From contig NZ_CP103288.1 in NCBI RefSeq assembly GCF_024758005.1, positions 2,046,001 through 2,110,000 of the forward strand: DNA of 64,000 nucleotides. Reading direction: 5' to 3'. The notes beneath the pieces are model-generated. The model had not been told where the DNA came from, did not search any database, and saw only the letters and a list, made by a program, of their open reading frames with translations. The DNA comes from Pseudarthrobacter sp. NS4. GTDB taxonomy: Bacteria > Actinomycetota > Actinomycetes > Actinomycetales > Micrococcaceae. Below, one piece after another: positions 19,814-28,550 of this stretch (positions within the stretch are counted from its first letter, which is position 1; every line of letters starts with the position of its first letter). The translations under genes were made by a program, and so were the position numbers.

Positions 19814-21220
19814 ATGCCTTTCCTCAACAGAATCCAGCGTTGGGCCGGTGAACGGCCCCATGACACCGCCGTCGTGGTTGCCGGCCGCCGCCTGACCTGG
19901 GCTGAACTCCGGGACGCAGCTGCCGCGCTGGTCACGGAAACAAAATCGGTAACCGCCCTCTGCGAGGCCAACTCCACTGGTTTCGCCATCAAGTTCGCCG
20001 CCGCGGTAGCCGGTGGGCGCCAGTGCGCAGTCCTCGATCCCGCCTGGCCCAGCCAGCTGCAGGAAGACATCCTGCATCGCGTTGAGGCTTCGGCCCTGCC
20101 CGCCGCCGTGTCACCGGACGACGCCCTGGCTGACGGCGCGCCGGACAGCACGTTCCTTATTGGCCTGACCTCAGGCACCACTTCGGTGCCCAAGGCCTTC
20201 ACCCGGTCGCGGCGTTCCTGGCAGGAGTCCTTCGATGCCTCGATTGAGTTTTTCGGCCTGCGGCAGGACGACGTCACCCTCGCGCCGGGACCGCTGGCGG
20301 CCAGCCTGAACCTTTATGCCCTGGCGGAGTGCCTTTACGCGGGTTCCGAATTCCAGACGCTCGAAAATTGCGACGTCGGCGCCGTCCATGCCGCGATCAC
20401 CTATGACCGGGTCACCCGGTTGGTGCTGGTGCCCACGATGCTGCGGATGCTCAGCGAGCGCGGCCTGGCCGGATGTGTTGACGCGTCCGGCGTTCGCACC
20501 ATCATCTGCGCGGGCTCCAAGCTCGATGCCCGGACCCTCGAAGCTGCGCGCCGCTGGGCCCCTAACGCCACCATCTTCGAGTACTACGGCGCCTCGGAGC
20601 TGAGCTTTGTGTCCGGCACGGGGCTGCCCGCCGGCCAGGCCCTTGCCGTCGGCGGAACCGGCATCGGGCGTCCCTTTCCCGGCGTGGACGTACGGATCCT
20701 GGACGACGCCGGGGCACCGCTCCCGGACGGCGAATCGGGGAATATCTGTGTACGGAGCGCCATGGTCAGCAACGGCTACCTCTGGGGCGATGACGGCCAG
20801 GCGCTGCGGTCCTTCGGAGGCTGGTTCACGGTGGGAGACCAGGGCTATCTCAAAGCGGGGGAACTGCATATCCTGGGCCGCCGCGCGGACATGATCCTCA
20901 CCTCAGGGAAGAACGTCTATCCGCACGAGGTCGAACTGGCCCTTGCAGCAGTGCCCGGAGTGGCGGCCGCCGTGGCTGCCGGCATGCCCGACGACCTGCG
21001 GGGCCAGCGCGTGGTGGCCGGGGTCATCCCGTCCCACGGCGGGATCACTGCAACACAGCTGCGGGCGGGCCTGGACGACATCCTGGCCCGGGACAAACGT
21101 CCATTGCAGTATTTCGTCCTTTCCGAGCTTCCCGTCACTGACCGCGGCAAGGTCAGCCGGAACCTGTTGCTGGAGTGGATCAAGACCCGAGACCACAGGG
21201 TACGGAACCTTGGCGCCTGA
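19814..21220 (+). CDS. AMP-forming acyl-CoA ligase (YhfT-like)
   Basis: 468-aa member of the acyl-adenylate superfamily. Motifs in order: LTSGTTSVPK (118-127), YYGASE, GDQGY, GRRADMI and a C-terminal RGKVSR lysine region. It is short for the family because the N-terminal subdomain is reduced. It overlaps the thiolase gene and faces bioY-bioM-bioN, a grouping that matches Bacillus yhfT-yhfS-yhfU(bioY). A role in making or salvaging a biotin-precursor acyl-CoA is plausible but unproven. Confidence 0.85.
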   Translation: MPFLNRIQRWAGERPHDTAVVVAGRRLTWAELRDAAAALVTETKSVTALCEANSTGFAIKFAAAVAGGRQCAVLDPAWPSQLQEDILHRVEASALPAAVSPDDALADGAPDSTFLIGLTSGTTSVPKAFTRSRRSWQESFDASIEFFGLRQDDVTLAPGPLAASLNLYALAECLYAGSEFQTLENCDVGAVHAAITYDRVTRLVLVPTMLRMLSERGLAGCVDASGVRTIICAGSKLDARTLEAARRWAPNATIFEYYGASELSFVSGTGLPAGQALAVGGTGIGRPFPGVDVRILDDAGAPLPDGESGNICVRSAMVSNGYLWGDDGQALRSFGGWFTVGDQGYLKAGELHILGRRADMILTSGKNVYPHEVELALAAVPGVAAAVAAGMPDDLRGQRVVAGVIPSHGGITATQLRAGLDDILARDKRPLQYFVLSELPVTDRGKVSRNLLLEWIKTRDHRVRNLGA

Positions 21221-22397
21221 GCTCCTTCCCCCGGACCGGCAGCCGGTCATCATCGCGGCCAGGCGGACCCCCGTCTGCCGGACCAACGGCGCCCTGGGCA
21301 AACTGCGTGCCCATGAGCTTTTGGCTCCCGTGCTGCGGGAACTCGTGGCAAATGCAGGGGCGGAACCGGAAGCTGTCTCTGACGTGGTCGTAGGCAATGC
21401 CGTGGGCGGGGGCGGCAACGTGGCCCGGCTGGCACTGCTGGAGGCGGGCCTACCGGTCGCCGTTCCCGGCATCACCGTGGACCGCCAGTGCGGTTCAGGC
21501 CTGGACGCGATCGTCCTCGCCGCCCGGCTGGTGGCAGCGGGCGGGAACCCGCTGTATCTGGCGGGGGGAGTGGAAAGCACCAGCACTGCACCCCTGCGCG
21601 CGTACAGGAACGACGACGGCGGGCCCGAGTTTTACCGTCGCGCCCAGTTTGTTCCGGCCAGCTTCGGTGACCCGGACATGGGTGTGGCTGCGGAGACCGT
21701 GGCCCAAGAGTTCAGCGTTGGCCGGGAGCGCCAGGACACCTTCGCGCTGCGGAGCCATCTGCGGGCCCTCGCCGCCGCCAAAGCCGGGCATTTCGACGGC
21801 GAGCTGGTTCCGTTGAAGACCGGCACTGCAACTGTTGCTGCGGACGACGGTCCCCGGCGTGGCCTGACCTCAGCGGTGATGGCGCGGTTCCCGCCCGTTT
21901 TCGTGGACGGGGGGACTGTCACCGCTGGAAACTCCTGCTTCGACGCGGACGCCGCATCCGCCGTCGTCATAACTTCGGTTCGGCGCGCACAGGAACTCGG
22001 GGCCAGGGACGGACTGCTGGTGCTGGGCACCGGGACAGCGGGTGTACACCCGGCGGTGCTGGGTGTTGGTGCCGCCACCGCCGCGCGCGACGTCCTCACC
22101 CTTGCAGGCATGGCCGCCGATGAGCTGGAGCTGGTCGAATTCAATGAGGCCTTTGCCTCCCAGACGCTCGCCTGCCTTGACCAGTTGGGCATCGAGGAGG
22201 AACGCGCAAACCTGGACGGGGGAGCCTTGGCCCTGGGTCATGCCTATGGCGCGTCAGGCGCTGTCCTGGTGACGCGGCTGCTGGCCCAGGCGCGCCGCAC
22301 GGGCACTGAAGGGAGCCTGGGACTTGCCATGATCAGCAGTGCCGGCGGTATGGGTACAGCGGCTTTGTTGCAGTACCTGCACCTCCAGGACGGCTGA
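21210..22397 (+). CDS. Thiolase-like protein with Cys-to-Ser change (YhfS-like)
   Basis: 395 aa if started at TTG 21210, which overlaps the ligase gene by 11 bases. The nucleophile is in VDRQCGSGLDA (C94), NEAFASQ is present, and the catalytic histidine is in GHAYGASGA (H344). The C-terminal motif normally read CxGGGxG is SSAGGMG, so the second catalytic cysteine is serine (about residue 376). The protein may therefore not be a normal acetyl-CoA acetyltransferase. Coupling to the ligase suggests an acyl-CoA substrate made next door. Confidence 0.85.
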   Translation: MAPELLPPDRQPVIIAARRTPVCRTNGALGKLRAHELLAPVLRELVANAGAEPEAVSDVVVGNAVGGGGNVARLALLEAGLPVAVPGITVDRQCGSGLDAIVLAARLVAAGGNPLYLAGGVESTSTAPLRAYRNDDGGPEFYRRAQFVPASFGDPDMGVAAETVAQEFSVGRERQDTFALRSHLRALAAAKAGHFDGELVPLKTGTATVAADDGPRRGLTSAVMARFPPVFVDGGTVTAGNSCFDADAASAVVITSVRRAQELGARDGLLVLGTGTAGVHPAVLGVGAATAARDVLTLAGMAADELELVEFNEAFASQTLACLDQLGIEEERANLDGGALALGHAYGASGAVLVTRLLAQARRTGTEGSLGLAMISSAGGMGTAALLQYLHLQDG

Positions 22398-22414
22398 CTG
22401 CTCCAGGCGGAAGG

Positions 22415-23038
22415 TCAATCCTCGGCTTCGCCCAGGCCCCGGGCGGCCAGTGCCTCGCCCGTCTGGCGGGCAAAAGCCACGGAAGTGATGAACACCGGAA
22501 GGACCAGGGCCCGCGGATTGCGGTCGATGCCCCTGGCCCGTGCGGAGTCCCGGACGTCGGCGAATGTTCCGACGATATACGGGATGCTGCGGAGCATGAT
22601 CCCGATGGTGAGGGCGAAACGCTCAGGATCGGCGCCGAACCGCTTGAAGGGGCCGGCCGCTTTGACCACGCCATCCAGGAGCTGCTGCACAGGCGTGGTG
22701 GCGGTCAGCAGGGAGGCAGCCACCACACAGACGAGGATGTTCAGGACAATCCGGGCCGCCGTTGGTGCCCCCAGCTGCCACCACTGGAAGAGCCCGATCA
22801 CCAGCAGGACCGGGGCGAGCGGGCCGACCGCGCCCCACAGTCTTTTCACGCCCGCTCCCGTCAGCAGGAACAGGCCGCAAAGCCCGGCGAGCACCAAAAG
22901 GGAGACGCGCCAGTCCACGATGGCAAACGACGCAAGGCCGGACGCAAACACCAGCAGGAACTTAAATGCCAGCGGTGAGCGGTGGACCAGGGAATTCCCC
23001 GGGACATAGTTGGCCAGCAGGAAGCCATGGCCCCTCAT
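22415..23038 (-). CDS. bioN: Biotin ECF transporter, T component
   Basis: 207-aa membrane protein with several helices and the two short Ala-Arg-Gly coupling motifs SARARGID and ALAARGLGE that contact the ATPase in ECF transporters. It overlaps bioM by four bases. With BioM and BioY it would form a dedicated biotin importer in the cytoplasmic membrane. Its end is 18 bases from the convergent thiolase gene. Confidence 0.88.
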   Translation of the reverse strand: MRGHGFLLANYVPGNSLVHRSPLAFKFLLVFASGLASFAIVDWRVSLLVLAGLCGLFLLTGAGVKRLWGAVGPLAPVLLVIGLFQWWQLGAPTAARIVLNILVCVVAASLLTATTPVQQLLDGVVKAAGPFKRFGADPERFALTIGIMLRSIPYIVGTFADVRDSARARGIDRNPRALVLPVFITSVAFARQTGEALAARGLGEAED

Positions 23039-23763
23039 CGATTGGGCTCCCTGATCTCCAGGCCGTCCATGCAGAGGGCGCGGTAGGCGGCAACGGCATC
23101 CGCAGCCGCGCCGTCGAAGGCGACTTTGCCCTTTTCGATCACGAGGACCCGGTCCATTTCGAGGGCCAGCTCAAGGTCGTGGGTGGACATGATGATCTGC
23201 TGCTCCAGGCCGGCCAGGGTCCTGCGCAGAAGTTCCCGGTTGCGCAGATCGAGCAGGGTGGACGGCTCATCCAGGACCAGCACCGTCGGGGCCACCGCCA
23301 GCACCGCGGCGAGGGCCATCAGTTGCCGCTCGCCGCCGGACAGTTCATAGATGCTTTGGTCTGCCAGGTCCAGCAGGCCCAGGCGGTCCAGCGCCTCCTC
23401 AGCCAGCCTGCGACGCTCCGTTCCGTTCTTCACGGAGCGGCGGAGGGACAGCTCCACGTCCTCCCGCCCGGTGGGCATGACCAGCTGGGATAGAGGATCC
23501 GTGAACACGAAGCCGACGTTCCGGCGCACAGCCCTGACGGCCCGCACAGTGTCCGCGCCGTCCACCGAGACATTGCCCGAGCTGGGCTGAACAAGGCCGT
23601 TGACCAGGCGCAGCAGCGTGGATTTGCCGGAGCCGTTGGCGCCAATGACTCCTACCCGCTGCTCCGTGAGCTGCAGGTCCACGTCCGCCAGGAGGACTTT
23701 GGGCACCGGTTGGTTGTCCACCGGCACGGCCACGGCAACCTGGTCAAACGTCACTTCGGGCAT
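23035..23763 (-). CDS. bioM: Biotin ECF transporter, ATPase component
   Basis: 242-aa ABC ATPase with Walker A GANGSGKST (41-49), Q-loop region FVFTDPLSQLVMPT, signature LSGGERQLMALAAVLA and Walker B VLVLDEPSTLLD. FVFTDP followed by QL is characteristic of ECF-type ATPases. It sits eight bases after bioY and overlaps bioN. It powers uptake through BioY. Confidence 0.9.
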   Translation of the reverse strand: MPEVTFDQVAVAVPVDNQPVPKVLLADVDLQLTEQRVGVIGANGSGKSTLLRLVNGLVQPSSGNVSVDGADTVRAVRAVRRNVGFVFTDPLSQLVMPTGREDVELSLRRSVKNGTERRRLAEEALDRLGLLDLADQSIYELSGGERQLMALAAVLAVAPTVLVLDEPSTLLDLRNRELLRRTLAGLEQQIIMSTHDLELALEMDRVLVIEKGKVAFDGAAADAVAAYRALCMDGLEIREPNR

Positions 23764-23771
23764 GGAGAATC

Positions 23772-24416
23772 CTAGGCGTTTGCAGGCTGGGGGAGGCTGC
23801 GCTTTACCCGGCGCACCAGGATGTCCGGGAAGGCGCGGTGGAGCGCGACGGCGATGACGGCCGCAAGGATGTTCTTGATGATGTCACCGGGATAGAAAAC
23901 CAGGTCGCTCAGGAACGCCTGGCCCAGGGTCGCCTTGGTGTTGAGCGCAATGCCAAGGATTCCCAGCGAGTGCACCACCACCACGCTGGTGACCGTGGCA
24001 GCGAGGAAGAACCAGAGTGCGCGGGCTTTGATGGTCCGCCGGATCACAACGGTGGCCAGCCAGCCCACAATCCCTGCAGCAATGGGGAAAGCGATGATGT
24101 AACCGGCTGAGGGTCCGGCCAGGATGCCCAGGCCACTGCGGCCCTGGCTGAAGATGGGCAGGCCGGCGAGGCCCAGGAGGACGTAAAGCCCGACGGCGGC
24201 GAAGCCCCTTCCCGGGCCAAGCACCAGGCCGGTGAGCATCACGGCAAGGGTCTGGAAGGTGATGGGGACGCCGAATCCGTTCACGGCCAGCCCCGGCACC
24301 AGGGCGGAGCCGGCTACCAGCGCGGCGAAGACGGCAATCAGCCCCAGGTCCGTCGCGTTCCAGCGGCGGCGCGGGGCGTTCAGGGTGTTTTTGACGGCGG
24401 TGTCAGTTTTGCTCAT
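23772..24416 (-). CDS. bioY: Biotin transporter substrate-binding subunit BioY
   Basis: 214 aa from ATG 24416 (AGGA upstream). Six helices; family segments include ITFQTLAVMLTGLVLGPGRGF, GLPIFSQGRSGLGILAGPSAGY and FYPGDIIKN. BioY is the biotin-binding S component. The gene leads bioY-bioM-bioN. Two dyads lie upstream (24434-24457 and 24488-24508) that could be sites for a biotin-responsive repressor. Confidence 0.93.
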   Translation of the reverse strand: MSKTDTAVKNTLNAPRRRWNATDLGLIAVFAALVAGSALVPGLAVNGFGVPITFQTLAVMLTGLVLGPGRGFAAVGLYVLLGLAGLPIFSQGRSGLGILAGPSAGYIIAFPIAAGIVGWLATVVIRRTIKARALWFFLAATVTSVVVVHSLGILGIALNTKATLGQAFLSDLVFYPGDIIKNILAAVIAVALHRAFPDILVRRVKRSLPQPANA

Positions 24417-24433
24417 GGCGGTCCTGTCGGGGT

Positions 24434-24457
24434 TGTACAAACGGAATGTAGTGTACT
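24434..24457 (-). promoter_or_regulatory. Candidate operator upstream of bioY
   Basis: TGTACA and TGTACT are separated by 12 bases just 18 bp before the bioY start. The halves are inverted with one mismatch. It is not the usual BirA box, and I do not know which regulator would bind. Confidence 0.25.
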
Positions 24458-24487
24458 GCCGACGCTACCGGGGTGGAACAGGGCGCA

Positions 24488-24508
24488 TTTTGTAGGGGGC
24501 CTACTAAA
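24488..24508. promoter_or_regulatory. Dyad between the radical SAM gene and bioY
   Basis: TTTTGTAGG-GGG-CCTACTAAA is a 9-bp inverted repeat with one mismatch and a three-base centre. It could be a short terminator for the upstream minus-strand gene or an operator for bioY. Confidence 0.35.
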
Positions 24509-24569
24509 GCCGGCGCCTGGTGCTGACGGCTGCGCACAACGGTGACCACCGTGTCCGTCACGGGACAGT

Positions 24570-25634
24570 TCAGAATGCGTAGCGGATGCGGCAGTAGGGC
24601 GTGATTTTCCCGATCAGGGCGGCCAGTTGCCGCACATAACCTGCCTTGGTTCCGGAACGGTAGCGGACGTTGGTGAAGCCGTTGGACGAGACCTTCGATT
24701 CCTGGAGGTCGGGACGCCAGAGCACGTTCTCGGCCCGGGGATGCCATCCCAGGTTGACCTCGTGGAGCCGCTCATTGTGGGTCAGGAAGATGACTTCCGC
24801 CGCGAGCTGGGCCTTTGCGGCGGGTGTCAGGGTGGCATCGAGTTGACGCAGCAGTTCCTCCCAGTCCCTGAGCCACGTGTCGGTAATGATGACGGGGGAG
24901 AAGTTCACGTGCACCTCGTACCCGGCATCGACGAAGTCGTTGATTGCGCCCATTCGGTCAGCTACCGGCGAGGTCCGGACGTCAATCGACTTCGCCAAAT
25001 CCGCGGGCATGAGCGAAAAGCGGATCCTGGTGTGACCGCCGTGGTCCCAGCGGAGCATTGCCGGGTTCACGTACTTGGTGGCAAAGGACAGCTTGGCGGT
25101 GGGCAGCTCGCGGAAGAGCGTGACGAGATCCTCCACGTTGTCACTGATCAGCGCATCGACCGAGCAGTCGCTGTTTTCCCCAATGTCGTAGACCCACAGT
25201 TCCGGATCACACTGGTTGGGCTCCAGTTTCATGCCCTGGCGCCTGACGTGCCGCTCAAGCGCCCCGGCAATCTGGTGGATGTTCGCGAAGACGGTGACCG
25301 GGTTGCTGTAGCCCTTGTGCCGGGGCACGTAGCAGTAGGCGCATGCCATGGCGCAGCCGTTCGCGGTGGAGGGCGCAATGAAGTCCGCGGATCTGCCGTT
25401 CGGCTTGACGGTCAACGCCTTCTTGACGCCGAGGACCAGCGCCTCCGTCTTGATCCGGGACCAGCGCGGCACGTTCGTTTCATCGCCGTGCACGTCCGGG
25501 ATGTTCCAGTGGTTGTCGACAAGCACGACCTCGGCGTCCGGCCAGCGTTCGACGACCTCCTTGCCCCGGGGAAGCTCCAGTGCAGCAGGCTGCGCGTAGA
25601 TGCGCCGGATCTGCAGCAGCCGGTTGAAGTCCAT
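24570..25634 (-). CDS. Spore photoproduct lyase family radical SAM protein
   Basis: 354 aa with the radical SAM cluster motif C94-x3-C98-x2-C101 in NGCAMACAYCYV, preceded by FIAPSTA. The C-terminal part (FLTHNERLHEVNLGWHP) is typical of SPL-like proteins. Classical SplB repairs the spore photoproduct in DNA of endospores, but this lineage makes no endospores. The actinobacterial members probably have another DNA-repair or unknown radical role. It stands alone. Confidence 0.88.
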   Translation of the reverse strand: MDFNRLLQIRRIYAQPAALELPRGKEVVERWPDAEVVLVDNHWNIPDVHGDETNVPRWSRIKTEALVLGVKKALTVKPNGRSADFIAPSTANGCAMACAYCYVPRHKGYSNPVTVFANIHQIAGALERHVRRQGMKLEPNQCDPELWVYDIGENSDCSVDALISDNVEDLVTLFRELPTAKLSFATKYVNPAMLRWDHGGHTRIRFSLMPADLAKSIDVRTSPVADRMGAINDFVDAGYEVHVNFSPVIITDTWLRDWEELLRQLDATLTPAAKAQLAAEVIFLTHNERLHEVNLGWHPRAENVLWRPDLQESKVSSNGFTNVRYRSGTKAGYVRQLAALIGKITPYCRIRYAF

Positions 25635-25743
25635 GGCTCCATTCTCCCAAGACGCCCTGGATGCCGGGGGCGATTAAGCCCACGGCATCTTGGTGCCGTA
25701 CACAGTTGTCTATTGAGACGCTTGGCCTCGAGTTCGGGGAATC

Positions 25744-25965
25744 CTAGGTGGCCTCTTTGTTGAACACTTCCGGTGTCTCTCGCTGCCGCCTACGCACCTC
25801 CAGAAGCCCCACCGTGTTGGCTGCAGTGAAGACAGCACTGAAGGTGATGAACAGGTCCCTTACCGCCATCCAGCTTTGATCATCAGGCTGAGCGATAAGG
25901 GACATGACCAGGATCAGCCCTCCTGCAAATAGTCCACCCACGCTAGGGAAGTGCCGCTGCTGCAT
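25744..25965 (-). CDS. Small two-helix membrane protein
   Basis: 73 aa from ATG 25965 with two hydrophobic segments (FPSVGGLFAGGLILVMSLIA and LFITFSAVFTAANTVGLLEV) and a charged C-terminus RRRQRETPEVFNKEAT. A weak ribosome site (AAAGG) lies 11 bases upstream; a TTG at 26010 would add 15 residues. I recognise no family. Confidence 0.5.
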   Translation of the reverse strand: MQQRHFPSVGGLFAGGLILVMSLIAQPDDQSWMAVRDLFITFSAVFTAANTVGLLEVRRRQRETPEVFNKEAT

Positions 25966-26197
25966 CAGTCCGTTTACCTTTCGGTTCCCGCCCCATGGCT
26001 GTCCTTCCAACGTGATGATGGAGCCATGGACCTGACGCTAGACCTTGCCGGTTAGGCGATCAATGCTCTTGATCGAATCATGAGCAATAGCGTCCGGGAG
26101 GCCTCACTCGCTTCCCCGGTCGCTCTTCAGGCAGTCCGGATTAACGTTTCCTGGTTCTCCTGGCGCCAGGCTTGTGCCGCCGGGATCAGGTTCGAGG

Positions 26198-26341
26198 TCA
26201 GGGCAGGCGCCTGAATTCACCGGGGCGGATCTGTACCAGGATCGGCAGTGTCAACTGGATGGGGGCGGCACCGATCGGTTCGTCGAGCAACTCGTTAACC
26301 GATGTTTGCCCTTCAAGCTCCCCGGACTTATCGCGCTCCAT
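26198..26341 (-). CDS. Hypothetical short protein
   Basis: A 47-aa frame from ATG 26341 reads MERDKSGELEGQTSVNELLD and ends PILVQIRPGEFRRLP. The composition looks like real protein, but no ribosome site or family is visible. It could be the end of a larger decayed gene. Confidence 0.3.
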   Translation of the reverse strand: MERDKSGELEGQTSVNELLDEPIGAAPIQLTLPILVQIRPGEFRRLP

Positions 26342-26397
26342 GGCTCTTGACCCTAGGCGAGTCCCCCTGCTTTCGGTCACTCGGACACGCGGCGGGG

Positions 26398-27318
26398 CTA
26401 ACCGTCGTCGCGCCCGTTGTTCCAAGCCGGGCCGAGATCCAGGTCCAGATCCTCGTGTGAGTGCAGCCGGCGCCAGGTGGAGTCGGCCCGGGCCGTCGGC
26501 AGGGCGGATGCGGTGGGCATCCGGTCCACGTCCACCAGCTGTTCCAGATCCAGGTCCGTCAGGCTGGCAATGTCCCGGATGGGTACCTGAAAGGTGCGGA
26601 ACGGGCCCAGCGGGGGAGCGTCACCGGTGACGCCGGGGCGTTGAATGTCCGGGAGTTCGCCCAGTTGGGGTGTCTGGTCCACGATGTAGCCGGTGGCAGC
26701 GAGATTGCCGTCGTGCAAAAATGCGGCCACTTTGAAGAATTGCAGGGGGATGTCGACGCCGCGGTACACCGGGTCCAGCTCACTGAAGATGGGACCGGTA
26801 AAAACGATGAGCCGGCGGCCATGGTCCGCGGCGTTGTCCAGCAGGTAGCTTTCCATCCCCAGCCAAAGGTCCAGTCCCTGGTTGAACTTCGCTGCCTGTG
26901 GGGCGGCGTTGGTGTAGTGGAAGGTGTCCTCGTTGGCCTGGGCTGCCTCGGCCCGGGTATCACCCCAGACTGCTGAGGCCCGGCGGACCAGGTGGCCGCG
27001 GTCAATGTCGTTGCGAGCGTACACACGTTCCCCGGTCTGTTGGTCTTCGGCCAGCCGGGGATCAAGCCGCCATTGGATGCCGGACCTGTCCAGGTCCATG
27101 AGCTTGTCACCATCGATGCCAAGGGCGGTCACCGCGGCGAGCCGTTTATCAAGGCGCATGAGAACAGAGAAGTGCGTGTAGGGCAGCAGTACCGTCTCCA
27201 CGCCGGCCAACACGGGAATCGGGACCGCCGGGCCGAGGAAGTTGGTGTCGAACCCGGCCCGGCCGGACAGGTCACGGGCGGGCGCAGCGGTGGTCTCTGT
27301 CAGCGGGAGCTCATCCAT
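26398..27318 (-). CDS. DNA/RNA non-specific endonuclease (NUC family)
   Basis: 306 aa. The catalytic signature NDIDRGHLVRR (DRGH at 106-109; H109 is the likely general base) and the metal-ligand segment HYTNAAPQAAKFNQG identify the EndoG/NucA beta-beta-alpha-metal fold. There is no signal peptide, so it probably acts in the cytoplasm or leaves by another route. No inhibitor gene is recognisable beside it. Confidence 0.85.
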   Translation of the reverse strand: MDELPLTETTAAPARDLSGRAGFDTNFLGPAVPIPVLAGVETVLLPYTHFSVLMRLDKRLAAVTALGIDGDKLMDLDRSGIQWRLDPRLAEDQQTGERVYARNDIDRGHLVRRASAVWGDTRAEAAQANEDTFHYTNAAPQAAKFNQGLDLWLGMESYLLDNAADHGRRLIVFTGPIFSELDPVYRGVDIPLQFFKVAAFLHDGNLAATGYIVDQTPQLGELPDIQRPGVTGDAPPLGPFRTFQVPIRDIASLTDLDLEQLVDVDRMPTASALPTARADSTWRRLHSHEDLDLDLGPAWNNGRDDG

Positions 27319-27621
27319 GCCCCGACCCTAACAGCAGCAGGTGACAGTGACGTGAACCAGGCCGGCAGCCGAGCGGCGTGCACGGAGCAACGCTTTAAGG
27401 TCATCTCGGGAGGGGTTCTTCGTACTAAACAGGTGGTGAGGGGCCAGGAAAGACAGGTAGTGGCGGCTATGGTCCCGTCTCCCTGCCAGTCGTAGGCTCT
27501 GAGCAACCGCGCCAGCGGGGTAGGCCGGCTAAGGCGCGGTCTTTCCGCCATCTATGGTGCGGTTCCGGGATGCGCCTGCGAAGTCCGCAGGCAGACCGGC
27601 CCAAGGGGACGGGAACCACTC
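27319..27621. other. Intergenic region
   Basis: 303 bp between two divergent genes (minus-strand nuclease, plus-strand lipoprotein). It should hold both promoters. I see no convincing box and no gene. Confidence 0.4.
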
Positions 27622-28359
27622 ATGCACAGAAGAATCGCACCAGCGACACTTGCCATCGCAGCAGCGGCAATAAGCCTCACCGGCTGCGGCGGCTCCGGCC
27701 AAACGAATACCACCCCGCCGCCAGCGGCTGCCACCTCGCCCGCGCCGGCCACCTCACAGGCGGCGAAGACCTACACCAACGAGGACCTCACATCAATTGT
27801 CGCCGGACTAAAGGATGCCCAGGGGCAGGCCCTGACTGTGGTCCCGGCCGCCCAGATAGACCAGGGGTTGATAGCAGCCCGGGAAATGCTCAAAACCGCC
27901 GTCATCACCCCTGAGGCCTGTGGCGTGCTGATCGATAACAACACCCAGGTTCCCGAGGGCAGCACCTACGCTGCCGGGGCGAGCCTGGCGGCGGAAGCCG
28001 AAACTGCGACCGTCCTGACAGTGTTCGCGGTCCAAGACCTTTCGGTGATGACTGCCCAGTTCGAGAAGAGTGCAGCGGCCTTAAATGACTGCTCGACGTA
28101 CACCGTCGAGCTGAAGGGGGAGAAGGTCACCAATGAGCTGAAACCTTTGGACGTCCCCGTGCAGGCCGATAAGTCTCTGGCTGCCCTGACCGTACAGACC
28201 ACCCCCACAGGGCAGAAACAGGTCTGCAATATCACCGTCTCGGGAACTAAGGGGAACCTGGCGGTCACCGTAATGAAGAGCGGCGCCGTTGGAGCAGTCT
28301 CGGCAGACGACGCGCCAGAACTGGCCCAGCTCGTCAACACAGCCCTCGCCGCAGGCTGA
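27622..28359 (+). CDS. Secreted lipoprotein, unknown function
   Basis: 245 aa with a lipoprotein signal: basic MHRR, a hydrophobic stretch, lipobox SLTGC with Cys22. A Pro/Ala/Thr linker follows and then a mature domain of about 195 residues with cysteines in TPEACGVL, LNDCSTY and KQVCNITV that may pair. It would be anchored on the outer face of the membrane. No family is recognised. Confidence 0.75.
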   Translation: MHRRIAPATLAIAAAAISLTGCGGSGQTNTTPPPAAATSPAPATSQAAKTYTNEDLTSIVAGLKDAQGQALTVVPAAQIDQGLIAAREMLKTAVITPEACGVLIDNNTQVPEGSTYAAGASLAAEAETATVLTVFAVQDLSVMTAQFEKSAAALNDCSTYTVELKGEKVTNELKPLDVPVQADKSLAALTVQTTPTGQKQVCNITVSGTKGNLAVTVMKSGAVGAVSADDAPELAQLVNTALAAG

Positions 28360-28550
28360 CCGTATCCCCGGCCGGATGGAACAGGCGGGCCCGGCCATAT
28401 ACCAGTATCCGTATCCGGGCTCCCTCCGTTTGGAAGCCGATGGCATGGCGAAGACATTAAGGCCTGCCCCGCGGAAGGACACTATGTCCCGGCGGTGTCA
28501 TCGGCTTCACGCTCTCGCGCCCCGGGGCAGCGAGGCATCAGACTGTCCTA

